From positions 665 to 64,664 of the forward strand of contig NZ_LMMV01000022.1 of the NCBI RefSeq assembly GCF_001422405.1: a DNA stretch of 64,000 bases, written 5' to 3'. The notes beneath the pieces were generated by a model, which saw only the letters and a list, made by a program, of their open reading frames with translations, had not been told where the DNA came from and made no database searches. Each line of letters starts with the position of its first letter. Positions within the stretch are counted from its first letter, which is position 1. The stretch comes from Pseudorhodoferax sp. Leaf267. GTDB taxonomy: Bacteria > Pseudomonadota > Gammaproteobacteria > Burkholderiales > Burkholderiaceae_C. Position numbers and translations under genes: made by a program. This document shows positions 56,243 through 64,000 of this stretch, one piece after another.

Positions 56243-57757
56243 GTGAACACCCGCCTGAACCCCGCCAAGGCCTCGCGCTCGGCCGCCGTCAAGGCCCGCC
56301 TGGACCACCCCGTCATCGACACCGACGTGCACGTGAACGACTTCGCGCCGGTGCTGGAGGACTACATCGCCAACTACGGCGGCCCCAAGCTCGTCGACGC
56401 GCTGCGCAAGGCGCTGGGCGGCCGTTTCGTCACGCGCGACGGTGGCGGCAAGGACTGGTACCAGCAGACCCCCGCCGAGCGCCAGCACCACCGCACGCTG
56501 CGCGCGCCCTGGTGGGCCCGCGTCACGCGCAACACCTACGACCTGGCCACCTACACCATCCCCGCGCTGCTGCACGAGCGGCTGGCCGAGCAGGGCTCGG
56601 ACTACTCCATCCTGTTCCCCAACGACGTGCTGTCGCCGGCCGCGGCCGGCAGCGAATACCGCCAGCCGCTGCACCGCGCGATCAACCACTTCCACGCCGA
56701 CCAATACCGCACCTATGCCGACCGGCTGACGCCCGTGGCCGGCATCCCGATGCACACGCCGCAAGAGGCCATCGAGGAGCTGGACTTCGCGGTCAACACG
56801 CTCGGGCTCAAGGTCATCAACATCCCCGGCGGCGTGCGCCGGCCCATCCCGGCGATCGCCGAGAAGTACCCGGCCAAGGACCACCCCGAGATCGCCAGGC
56901 ACGCCGGGTATATCGACTTCTACGGCATCGACAGCCCGCACGACTACGACCCGTTCTGGGCCCGCGTGGTGCAGCTGGGCGTGCCCGTCACCACGCATTA
57001 CGGCAGCCAGGGCTGGACCGGGCGCCAGTCCATCAGCAACTACATGTTCAACCACATCGGCCACTTCGCCGATGGCTCGCAGGCGTTCGCCAAGGCGCTG
57101 TTCTTCGGCGGCGTGACGCGGCGCTTCCCGGGCCTGCGCGTGGGCTTGCTCGAGGGCGGCGCGGACTGGGGCGCCCATGTCTACACGCACCTGGTGGACC
57201 GCTGGGAAAAGCGCAACCGCACGGCCGTGCGCAACTACGACCCGGCCGAGGCCGACATCGACCTCTTGGCCGCGCTGTTCGATACCCATGGCGGCGACCT
57301 GCTGCAGGGCCGCGCCATCCACAAACCCACGCTGCTGCGCGACAGCCTGGGGCTGTCGGCCCTGCCGCACAGCCGCGAGCCGCACGACGACGAGATCGAC
57401 GACTTTGCGCTGGCCGGCATCGAACGCGTGGAGGACATCCGCGCGCGCTGGGTCGACAACTTCTACTTCGGCTCCGAGGCCGACGACCGCACCGTGGCCG
57501 CCGCCTTCAACACCCGCGTGAACCCACTCGGCACCAAGATCAATGCGATCTGGTCGTCCGACGTGGGCCACTGGGACGTGCCCGAGTTCACCGAGCCGCT
57601 GGCCGAGACCTGGGACCTGGTGGAGCAGGGCGTGCTCAGCGCGGCGGATTTCAAGGCCTTCACCTTCGGCAACCCGCACCGCTTCTACACCGAGGCCAAC
57701 CCGGCCTTCTTCAACGGCACCGAGGTCGGCCGCAAGCTCGACCTGGCGCAGATTTGA
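56243..57757 (+). CDS. amidohydrolase family protein (ACMSD-like), GTG start
   Basis: A 504-residue metal-dependent hydrolase. The metal motif DTDVHVNDF appears near residue 33 (HxH-like, here DVHVN), GVPVTTHYGSQ carries another histidine and IWSSDVGHWDVPEF holds the last acid. The start is GTG after CAGGAG; no ATG fits. First gene of a transcript with a full ABC importer (26 bp to the binding protein gene), so it probably processes the imported compound. The substrate is unknown; decarboxylation or amide hydrolysis both possible. Confidence 0.87.
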   Translation: MNTRLNPAKASRSAAVKARLDHPVIDTDVHVNDFAPVLEDYIANYGGPKLVDALRKALGGRFVTRDGGGKDWYQQTPAERQHHRTLRAPWWARVTRNTYDLATYTIPALLHERLAEQGSDYSILFPNDVLSPAAAGSEYRQPLHRAINHFHADQYRTYADRLTPVAGIPMHTPQEAIEELDFAVNTLGLKVINIPGGVRRPIPAIAEKYPAKDHPEIARHAGYIDFYGIDSPHDYDPFWARVVQLGVPVTTHYGSQGWTGRQSISNYMFNHIGHFADGSQAFAKALFFGGVTRRFPGLRVGLLEGGADWGAHVYTHLVDRWEKRNRTAVRNYDPAEADIDLLAALFDTHGGDLLQGRAIHKPTLLRDSLGLSALPHSREPHDDEIDDFALAGIERVEDIRARWVDNFYFGSEADDRTVAAAFNTRVNPLGTKINAIWSSDVGHWDVPEFTEPLAETWDLVEQGVLSAADFKAFTFGNPHRFYTEANPAFFNGTEVGRKLDLAQI

Positions 57758-57783
57758 TCTTTCGCACTTTCACGGACACCACC

Positions 57784-58878
57784 ATGCTTTTCACCCCATC
57801 ACGGCGCCGCTGGGCGCAGGCCCTGGGCGCGCTCGCGCTCGCTTTCTCTTTCGGCAGTGCGCAGGCTGCGCCCGAGGTCATCCGCATCGGCGTGGCCACG
57901 GCCGGCGGTGGTGACCCGGTCACCTGGGGCGGCTCGCCCGGCGGCGTGGCGCGCGTGAACCAGTGGCTCGAGCAGGAGTTCAAGGCCTCTAACATCAAGA
58001 TCGAGTGGCTGTTCTTCAAGGGCGCCGGCCCGGCGGTGAACGAGGCGCTGTCGAACAAGCAGATCGACTTCGCCTACCAGGGCGACCTGCCCTCGCTGGT
58101 GGGCCGCGCCAACGGGCTGGACACCAAGCTGTTGCTGGCCAGCGGCACGCGCAACAACCTGTACGTGGTGGTGCCGCCCACCTCCGACATCCAGTCCATC
58201 AAGGACCTGAAGGACCGCAAGGTCTCGATCTTCCGCGGGACGAACGGCCATCTGGTGGCCATCAACGTGCTGGCGGCCAACGGCCTGACGGAACGCGACA
58301 TCAAGGGCGTGAACCTGGACACCGGCAGCTCGCAGGCGGCGCTGGTCTCCAGCGGTGTGGATGCGGCGTTCGGAGGATCGGAGTGGTTCAAGGTGCGCGA
58401 CCAGGGCCTGGCCAAGGTGATCTATTCGACGCAGGGGCAGGACCCGGCGTTCACGCGCCAGGCCGCGCTGCTGGTGCACGGCGCGTTCGAGAAGAACCAC
58501 CCGGCCGAGGTGCAGCGCGTGGTCGACGTGTTCGTGCGCGCCGCGCACTGGGCGTCCGACGAGAAGAACCGCGAGGCGCTGTTCGGCATTTGGGCCAAGA
58601 GCGGCACGCCCGTGGCGTCGTACCAGGCCGAGTTCGACAAGCAGTCGCTGGCCGAGCGCAACTCGCCGCTGCTCGACGGCTTCATCCGCGCGCGCTACAA
58701 GGCCGTGGTCGATGATGCGCTCAAGCTCAAGCTGATCCGGCGCAGCGTGACGGTGGACGATTGGCTGGAGCCCAAGTACCTGAACGCGGCTTTGAAGAAG
58801 CAGGGGTTGGAGAACCACTGGACGCCGTACGACGCCAAGGGCAAGCCGGTGGACCGGCAATCGGTGGCGGCGCGCTGA
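57784..58878 (+). CDS. ABC-importer substrate-binding protein (sulfonate/nitrate/taurine-like)
   Basis: A 364-residue exported protein with a Sec signal ending SAQA. The mature part (EVIRIGVATAGGGDPVTWGG, then KIEWLFFKGAGPAVNEALSN and DFAYQGDLPSLVGRAN) is the SsuA/TauA-like NMT1 family. It delivers a small anion or aromatic acid to two permease subunits encoded downstream. It follows the amidohydrolase gene by 26 bp. Confidence 0.91.
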   Translation: MLFTPSRRRWAQALGALALAFSFGSAQAAPEVIRIGVATAGGGDPVTWGGSPGGVARVNQWLEQEFKASNIKIEWLFFKGAGPAVNEALSNKQIDFAYQGDLPSLVGRANGLDTKLLLASGTRNNLYVVVPPTSDIQSIKDLKDRKVSIFRGTNGHLVAINVLAANGLTERDIKGVNLDTGSSQAALVSSGVDAAFGGSEWFKVRDQGLAKVIYSTQGQDPAFTRQAALLVHGAFEKNHPAEVQRVVDVFVRAAHWASDEKNREALFGIWAKSGTPVASYQAEFDKQSLAERNSPLLDGFIRARYKAVVDDALKLKLIRRSVTVDDWLEPKYLNAALKKQGLENHWTPYDAKGKPVDRQSVAAR

Positions 58879-58882
58879 AACC

Positions 58883-59773
58883 ATGAACCACCCCCCAAGC
58901 GGCTTCGCCGCTCCCCCCTCTGCTGCGCGAGGGTGGCGCACCCAGCGGCCTGGCAGAGCCAGTTCCGCGGGTGCCCTGGCGTGGCGCTTCCTTCGCAGTC
59001 CGTCGTCGCTGGCGTCGCTCAGCGATGCGCTGCTGCCCTGGCTGCTGCCCGCCGCCTTACTCGCCCTGTGGTTTACGGGCGCCGACCAGGGCTGGATCTC
59101 GCCCCAGGTGCTGCCGCCGCCGCAATTCGTCTGGGAGACCTTGCGCGACCTGGCCCCCAGCGGCGAGCTGTGGCTGAACGTCAGCGCCAGCCTGCAGCGC
59201 GTGGTGGTGGGCTTTGCCATCGGCGCGTTGCTGGGCCTGGCGCTGGGCGCGGCCATGGGCCTGTCGCGCACGGTCGAGGCCTACCTGCTGCCCAGCTTCA
59301 ACGCGCTGGTGCAGATCCCGGTGCTGGGCTGGCTGCCCTTCGTGCTGCTCTTGGTCGGCATCGGCGAGCCGCTCAAGTACATCCTGATCGCCAAGGCCGC
59401 GCTGGTGCCCGTGGCGCTGAACACCTTGCAGGGCTTTCGGCAGACGCCGGTGGCACTGCGCGAGGTGGGCCGCGTCTACGGCTTCACGCCGCGCCAGCAG
59501 GTGCTGGACATCGTGCTGCCGCATGCCCTGCCCACGCTGTTCACGGGCCTGCGGCTGGGCTTCACCAAGGCCTGGCTGTCGCTGGTGGTGGTGGAGCTGG
59601 TGGCGTCCAGCGAGGGGCTGGGCTACCTGATCGTGTACGGCCGGCAGTTGTTCCAGCTCGACCTGGTGATGGCGGCGGTGATCGTCGTGGGTGCCATCGG
59701 CTATGCGATCGATCGGGGGCTGGACCGCTTCGAGCGCTGGGCCAGGCGTAGCCAGCCTGGAGTGGCGGTATGA
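58883..59773 (+). CDS. ABC-importer permease 1 (SsuC-like)
   Basis: A 296-residue inner-membrane permease with about six helices and the EAA loop (EVGRVYGFTPRQQVLDIVLPHALPT). The first ~35 residues (MNHPPSGFAAPPSAARGW) are encoded by a dispersed repeat (58886-58980), so the native start may be later, near AWRFLRSPSS. It is 4 bp after the binding protein gene and overlaps permease 2 by 4 bp (ATGA, 59770-59773). Confidence 0.9.
   Translation: MNHPPSGFAAPPSAARGWRTQRPGRASSAGALAWRFLRSPSSLASLSDALLPWLLPAALLALWFTGADQGWISPQVLPPPQFVWETLRDLAPSGELWLNVSASLQRVVVGFAIGALLGLALGAAMGLSRTVEAYLLPSFNALVQIPVLGWLPFVLLLVGIGEPLKYILIAKAALVPVALNTLQGFRQTPVALREVGRVYGFTPRQQVLDIVLPHALPTLFTGLRLGFTKAWLSLVVVELVASSEGLGYLIVYGRQLFQLDLVMAAVIVVGAIGYAIDRGLDRFERWARRSQPGVAV
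58886..58980. repeat. dispersed GC-rich repeat, family 2, copy 2
   Basis: Starts CCACCCCCCAAGCGGCTTCGCCGCT (a hairpin-forming run; only the GCGGC/GCCGC arms pair) and includes 58944-58968, which matches 18860-18884 at 23 of 25 positions. The repeat falls within the 5' end of the permease 1 gene and adds the first ~30 residues to its reading frame. Confidence 0.6.
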
Positions 59774-60570
59774 GTACGGACCGCGCTGAACTCGGCACGC
59801 TGCAGCCGCTGCGCCCCCAATCGGCGGGCCGCTGGCGCGGCCTGGTGCTGCCCATTGCCTTCATCGCGCTGTGGTGGCTGTCCGCGCGCTACGAGATCGT
59901 GAACTCGGCGCTGCTGGTCTCGCCCACCAAGGTGCTGGCCACGGCCTGGGAGCAGATCGAAACGGGCCGGCTGCTTCGCGCCGTTTCCGCCAGCCTGGCG
60001 CGCGAGGCCACGGGCTTTTTGATCGGCACCACCGCCGGCCTGGTGCTGGGCGCGCTGCTGGGCCTGTCGCCGCTGTTCAACCGCATCGTCGGCCCGAGCT
60101 TCAACACCTTCAAGCAGATCTCGCTGTTCGCGTGGATCCCGCTGATCTCGGTGTGGTTCGGGCTGGGCGACGTGGCCAAGGTGGTGTTCCTGTCGCTGGC
60201 CGCGCTGGTGCCGGTGGTGGTCAACACTTGCGACGGCATCCGCACCACGCCGCCGGCGCTGCTGGAAGTGGCGCGCGTGTACGGCTACACGCGCTGGCAG
60301 ACCATCACGCAGGTGGTGCTGCCGGCTGCCCTGCCCGCCATCTTCACGGGCGTGTACCTGGCGCTGATCTATTCCTGGCTGGCCACCATCGGCGCCGAGT
60401 ACCTGCTGGTGGCAGGGCGCGGCATCGGCAACACCCTGGTCGAGGGCAGCGAACACTTCCGCATGGACCTCGTGATCTTCGGCATGGTGGTGATCGGGCT
60501 GGTCGGCTGGCTCATGAATGCATCGGCCCGCGCATTGGAACGACGCCTGTCCCGCTGGACCGGCCGCTGA
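59770..60570 (+). CDS. ABC-importer permease 2 (SsuC-like)
   Basis: A 266-residue permease with the same fold as permease 1 and the EAA-type loop (EVARVYGYTRWQTITQVVLP). The two permeases are different, so the importer is a heterodimer. ATGA overlap with permease 1. The ATPase gene begins 16 bp downstream. Confidence 0.91.
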   Translation: MSTDRAELGTLQPLRPQSAGRWRGLVLPIAFIALWWLSARYEIVNSALLVSPTKVLATAWEQIETGRLLRAVSASLAREATGFLIGTTAGLVLGALLGLSPLFNRIVGPSFNTFKQISLFAWIPLISVWFGLGDVAKVVFLSLAALVPVVVNTCDGIRTTPPALLEVARVYGYTRWQTITQVVLPAALPAIFTGVYLALIYSWLATIGAEYLLVAGRGIGNTLVEGSEHFRMDLVIFGMVVIGLVGWLMNASARALERRLSRWTGR

Positions 60571-60586
60571 AACCTCAAGGACATCC

Positions 60587-61438
60587 GTGAACGACATCGC
60601 AACCCCCACCAACGAACTCCACATCCGCCACCTGGCCAAGCGCTACGCGAGCACGCAGGCGCAGGGCGGCGAGCTGCAGGTGCTGCAGGACATCGACCTG
60701 CATGTGCCTTCTGGCCAGTTCCTCAGCATCGTGGGCGCCAGCGGCTGCGGCAAGTCCACGCTGCTGCGGCTGGTGCTGGGCCTGGACGACCAGTACGAAG
60801 GCCGCATCGAGCTGGACGGAAAGTCCATCGCCGGCACCGGCCCCGAGCGCGGCATCGTGTTCCAGGACCACCGGCTGTTCCCCTGGCTCAACGTGGAGCA
60901 GAACATCGCGGTCGGCCTGCGCAATGCGCCGATCACCGCCGCCGAGAAGCGCGAACGCGTGGCCGAACATGTGGCACTGGTCGGGCTGGAGGGCTTCGAA
61001 AAGTCGTGGCCGCACCAGATCTCCGGCGGCATGGCGCAGCGCGTGGCGATCGCGCGCGGCCTGGTGAACCGGCCGCGCGTGCTGCTGCTGGATGAGCCCT
61101 TCGGCGCGCTCGACGCGCTCACGCGCTCGCGGCTGCAGAACGAGCTGCAGCGCATCTGGCAGAAGGAGCGCATCACCATGCTGCTGGTCACGCACGACGT
61201 GGAGGAGGCCGTGTTCCTGGGCGACCGCGTGGTTGTGATGCAGCCCAACCCGGGCCGCATCCGCCGCATCGTCGACGTCGGCCTGCCGCACCCGCGCAGC
61301 CGCAGCGACCCGCGCTTCATCGCGCTGCGCGACGACGTGCTGGGCGACTTTCTGGACCTGCCGGCCAACCCGGTGCTGGCGCCCAGGCGCTGGCCGGAAG
61401 GCGCCGGCACGGCAGGCGGGCTGCGCCTGGCCTGGTAA
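60587..61438 (+). CDS. ABC-importer ATPase (SsuB/TauB-like), GTG start
   Basis: A 283-residue ATPase. Walker A GASGCGKSTLL, Q-loop VFQDHRLFPW, signature SGGMAQRVAIARGL, Walker B VLLLDEPFGALD and switch histidine in LLVTHDVEEA are all intact. The frame opens with GTG 8 bases after AAGGA; an upstream ATG lies inside permease 2. It powers the two-permease importer. Confidence 0.95.
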   Translation: MNDIATPTNELHIRHLAKRYASTQAQGGELQVLQDIDLHVPSGQFLSIVGASGCGKSTLLRLVLGLDDQYEGRIELDGKSIAGTGPERGIVFQDHRLFPWLNVEQNIAVGLRNAPITAAEKRERVAEHVALVGLEGFEKSWPHQISGGMAQRVAIARGLVNRPRVLLLDEPFGALDALTRSRLQNELQRIWQKERITMLLVTHDVEEAVFLGDRVVVMQPNPGRIRRIVDVGLPHPRSRSDPRFIALRDDVLGDFLDLPANPVLAPRRWPEGAGTAGGLRLAW

Positions 61439-61441
61439 GGC

Positions 61442-62356
61442 CTACTGGCGCTGCACCAGCGGATGCCGGGCAAAGAGGTCGGCCGACCAGTCCACGAAGG
61501 CGCGCACCTTGGCGCTGAGGTGCCGGTTCGGCGGGTAGACCACGTGCACGGGCACGGTGGGCCCTTGCCAGTCCGGCAGCAGCCGCACCAGCGCGCCGCT
61601 GTCGATGTAAGGCTGGGCATCGAAGCTGGCCGTCTGCGCGACGCCCAGGCCGGCCAGCAGCGCGGTCACATGCGCGTTGCTCTCGTTCAGCGCGAGCTGG
61701 TAGCGGCCCTCGACCGCGATGTGCTCGCCATCGCGCCAGAAGTGGTGGCCGAACTGCCGGCCGCTGCGCGCCGAGAAAAAGTTGATCGTGCGGTGGCCCT
61801 GGTCCAGGTCGCGCGGGTGCGCCGGCATGCCGTGGCGCGCGATGTAGGCCGGCGCGGCCACGGTGACGAAGCCCAGAGTGCCGATGCGGCGTGCTACCAG
61901 CGACTGCTCGGTCAGCTCGCCGCCGCGCACCACGCAGTCGATGTTGTCGCTGATCAGGTCCACCGGCTTGTCGCCCACGCCCAGGTCGAGCTGGATGTCG
62001 GGGTAGCGCGCGTAGAAGGTGTGCAGCGCCGGGATCACGATGCGCTGCGCCACCGAGGCGCCGATGTCCACGCGCAGCCGGCCCTTGGGGTTGGCCTGCG
62101 CGTTGCTGACGCTGGCCTCGATGTCGTCCAGGTCGTTCAGCAGGCGGATGGTGCGCTCGTAGTAGGCCGCGCCGTCCGGCGTCACGGTGACCAGGCGCGT
62201 CGTGCGGTTCAGCAGCTTCACGCGCAGCCGCGCCTCCAGGTGCTGGATCTGCTTGGTCACCGTGGCCTTGGGGGCGTCGAGCGACTCGGCGGCCTTCGTG
62301 AAGCTGCCCGCCTCGACGACGCGGGCGAACATCCGCATGGACTGGAGCTGGTCCAT
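61442..62356 (-). CDS. LysR-family regulator, close paralogue of the one at 46992
   Basis: A 304-residue regulator whose first ~100 residues are almost identical to those of the CeoR/BpeT-like protein at 46992-47909 (shared GSFTKAAESLD, KQIQHLEARLRVKLLNRTTR and the NAQANPKGRLRVDIGASVA stretch), with divergence mainly in the effector pocket. It converges with the ABC ATPase gene (3 bp between stops). Its target could be the efflux pump, as for BpeS in Burkholderia, or the ABC-amidohydrolase operon. That is inference. Confidence 0.91.
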   Translation of the reverse strand: MDQLQSMRMFARVVEAGSFTKAAESLDAPKATVTKQIQHLEARLRVKLLNRTTRLVTVTPDGAAYYERTIRLLNDLDDIEASVSNAQANPKGRLRVDIGASVAQRIVIPALHTFYARYPDIQLDLGVGDKPVDLISDNIDCVVRGGELTEQSLVARRIGTLGFVTVAAPAYIARHGMPAHPRDLDQGHRTINFFSARSGRQFGHHFWRDGEHIAVEGRYQLALNESNAHVTALLAGLGVAQTASFDAQPYIDSGALVRLLPDWQGPTVPVHVVYPPNRHLSAKVRAFVDWSADLFARHPLVQRQ

Positions 62357-62483
62357 CACTTTCCTTGTGGCGTGGGTTGCATCGTGCGGTGAGTTGTACG
62401 CGCGCGACCGGGGGCGGCGCAAGGGCGCATGCGTGTGCACGTCATCAGGCCTGAGGATCAGCGGCCCGGTGGACCGTTGCCCC

Positions 62484-63407
62484 TCAGCGCTCCAGTGGGC
62501 GACCGGCCTCGGCCCACGCGTCGACGCCGCCCAGCAGTGGCAGCACGCGCTTGAAGCCCTTGCGCCGCAGCCTGGTCGCCACCTGCACGGCCGAGGCCTC
62601 GTTCGGGCAGGCGCAGTAGACGACGACGAGGGTGTCGCGCGCCATGGTGTCGAACACGGGCGGCAGGGCCTGGCCCTGCATTTGCAGTGCGCCGGGAATG
62701 CGGTCATGTGGCAGGGCCGAGGCCGTCTGCACGTCCAGCAGCACCGTGGGCTCGCCCTGGTCGATGCGCCCGGCCAGGTCGGCCACGGTGATGCGCTCGC
62801 CGCGCAGCTGCACCTGGAACTGGTGGCGCTGCCACCATTTGGCCGCGACGAAGGCCGCCAGCGCCACGAGCAGCAGCGCCAGCCCGAAGCGGCCGAGCTC
62901 GGCCACGGTGCCCAGCGCCGTCTCGATGGCCGACGCGAACACCCAGCCCAGCGCCAGCCCCACACCCAGCCACAGCGCCGCGCCGATCGCATCGAACAGC
63001 AGGAAGCTGCCGCGCGGGATGCGCAAGGCGCCCGACAGCGCCGTGGCCACCGAGGCGAAGCCGGGCACGAACTTGGCCACCATCAGCGAGGGCGGGCCGC
63101 AGCGCGTGAAGATGGACTCGGTCTGGCGCACGCAGGAATCCGGCGTCAGCGAGATCGTGCACAACAGGCGCAGCACGCGCCGGCCCAGGCGCTGGCCGGC
63201 CCAGTACCACAGGTGGTCGGCCAGCAGCGTGGCCAGCATGGCAAGCCCGAACAGCGGCGCCAGCGACATCTGGCCGCGCGCAGCCAGCGCACCGGCCACG
63301 ACCAGCACCGGGTAGACCGGAATGGGCGCGCCGAGCTGCTGCACGAGCACGACGCCGAACACGAAGGCCGGGCCGTACTGGGTGAGGGTGGCGAGCAGGA
63401 GGTCCAA
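62484..63407 (-). CDS. DedA-family membrane protein fused to a rhodanese domain
   Basis: A 307-residue protein. Residues 1-~200 form a DedA/SNARE-associated domain: hydrophobic helices with FGVVLVQQLGAPIPVYPVLV, the glycine-rich GAPIP motif, and KFVPGFASVATALSGALRI. The C-terminal ~100 residues are a rhodanese domain (PTVLLDVQTASALPHDRIPG) with the active-site loop VYCACPNEASAVQVA, Cys present. The start is uncertain: TTG at 63407 was chosen because the frame has no ATG near the first helix. DedA proteins move or flip lipids and support membrane homeostasis. Confidence 0.82.
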   Translation of the reverse strand: MDLLLATLTQYGPAFVFGVVLVQQLGAPIPVYPVLVVAGALAARGQMSLAPLFGLAMLATLLADHLWYWAGQRLGRRVLRLLCTISLTPDSCVRQTESIFTRCGPPSLMVAKFVPGFASVATALSGALRIPRGSFLLFDAIGAALWLGVGLALGWVFASAIETALGTVAELGRFGLALLLVALAAFVAAKWWQRHQFQVQLRGERITVADLAGRIDQGEPTVLLDVQTASALPHDRIPGALQMQGQALPPVFDTMARDTLVVVYCACPNEASAVQVATRLRRKGFKRVLPLLGGVDAWAEAGRPLER

Positions 63408-63586
63408 GGTGAGTGGGGGGCGCGAGGGCGGGCCAGTGTAGGCAGGATCGGCCAGGAGCGTGCGCCGGCCGGCCTGTCTGGTGGATGCGGCCCTTTCCTG
63501 CGCCGCAGGCGAGCGCCGCGTCGCAGGCTGCTGGCCTTCAGCATGGCAAGCCTGTGCTGCGCCCAGTGGTGGCGTGCGCGAGCGCG

Positions 63587-64000
63587 CTACAACTGCAGGC
63601 AGATCCCTACCAGCCCCAGCAGCACCAGGCCCAGCCCCCAGCGCTCGGCCGGCCGCAGCTTCTCGCGAAAGATCTTGCGCGACACGAGGTAGCTGAAGAA
63701 CACCTCGATCAAGCCGAGCGTGCGCACGTCGGCCGCCGGCCGGATGGCCATGGCCGTGAACCAGCCGATGGACGCCGCCGCGCCCATCATGCCGGCCACC
63801 ACCGACAGCCGCCACACGCGCGCGATCGTGGCCAGCGCGGCCGGGTCGCGCCACAGCAGCCAGCCGCCCAGCAGCAGGCTCTGCACGGTCTGCGCCCACA
63901 GCACGCCCCAGCCGCCCAGCAGCCAGGGCGATACGCCGGGCATGGTGAGCGAAGCGCCGCGAAAGCCCACGGCCGACATGGCAAAGCAGGCGCCGGATGC
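63587..64000 (-). CDS. EamA/DMT-family transporter, C-terminal half (cut by window edge)
   Basis: The reading frame enters at base 64000 and ends at 63587. It encodes helices of a drug/metabolite transporter (LGGWGVLWAQTVQSLLLGGW, MGAAASIGWFTAMAIRPA) ending with the typical LGLIEVFFSYLVSRKIFRE and WGLGLVLLGLVGICLQL. The N-terminal half is beyond the window, so start and substrate are unknown. Confidence 0.85.
   Translation of the reverse strand, partial: ASGACFAMSAVGFRGASLTMPGVSPWLLGGWGVLWAQTVQSLLLGGWLLWRDPAALATIARVWRLSVVAGMMGAAASIGWFTAMAIRPAADVRTLGLIEVFFSYLVSRKIFREKLRPAERWGLGLVLLGLVGICLQL

Overview
The window reads as chromosome of a high-GC betaproteobacterium, most likely a Burkholderiales member close to Comamonadaceae (Variovorax/Acidovorax-like). 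I infer this from the strong GC3 bias, the lipoyl domain fused to the PDH-type LpdA, a Bug/TctC periplasmic binding protein, many LysR regulators, a ceoR-llpE-RND arrangement known from Burkholderia, and GC-rich palindromic repeats with the CTCCCTCTCCC...GGGAG character. No rRNA, tRNA, CRISPR array, transposase or prophage gene was recognised.

Layout. 1-9299 (-): a pyruvate/malate block, aceE-aceF-lpdA-alpha/beta hydrolase-maeB-dctA, read as one operon from a promoter upstream of 9299. 9626-10006: an orphan UPF0175-type antitoxin-like gene. 10058-20151: a citrate/tricarboxylate block consisting of a TctE/TctD-like two-component system (-), then (+) an orphan periplasmic binding protein, a two-subunit ATP-citrate-lyase-like enzyme, a CitMHS transporter and a second orphan binding protein. 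20148-21457 (-): cbpA-cbpM. 21650-25475: paoABC, a periplasmic molybdenum aldehyde oxidase. 25480-29509: class II aldolase, a PIN/RHH toxin-antitoxin pair, dtd, an LtnD-like dehydrogenase and two Neisseria GNA1162-type lipoprotein genes, the first without an intact signal peptide. 29510-41111: small metabolic genes with two LysR and one LuxR regulators, including a Bug protein next to a tannase/feruloyl-esterase lipoprotein. 41170-43060: a visibly lower-GC accessory patch with two GNAT acetyltransferases and a TumE/TumA toxin-antitoxin pair, followed by about 465 bp with no convincing gene. 43526-46890: housekeeping genes (MBL hydrolase, MaoC, ybeY, phoH, ruvA). 46992-55216: a LysR-llpE-RND efflux locus. 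55264-62356: small genes, then an amidohydrolase with a complete two-permease ABC importer and a second, closely similar LysR. 62484-64000: a DedA-rhodanese fusion and the C-terminal half of a DMT-family transporter.

How the genes work together. The first block couples C4-dicarboxylate uptake (DctA) to malate decarboxylation (MaeB) and pyruvate oxidation (AceEF-Lpd). The second appears to sense a tricarboxylate, import it (CitMHS) and split it with ATP and CoA to acetyl-CoA plus oxaloacetate. The two blocks therefore lie back to back around acetyl-CoA and C4 acids. The lyase is the most interesting system here. Its citrate-binding and phosphohistidine motifs are kept, but by hand alignment the citryl-CoA-cleaving domain has an altered catalytic histidine pattern and the subunit is much longer than usual. 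The efflux locus resembles ceoR-llpE-ceoAB-opcM / bpeT-llpE-bpeEF-oprC of Burkholderia, and its LlpE has lost the canonical serine and histidine of a hydrolase.

All identifications come from reading the sequence and from memory of families. No database search or alignment program was run.
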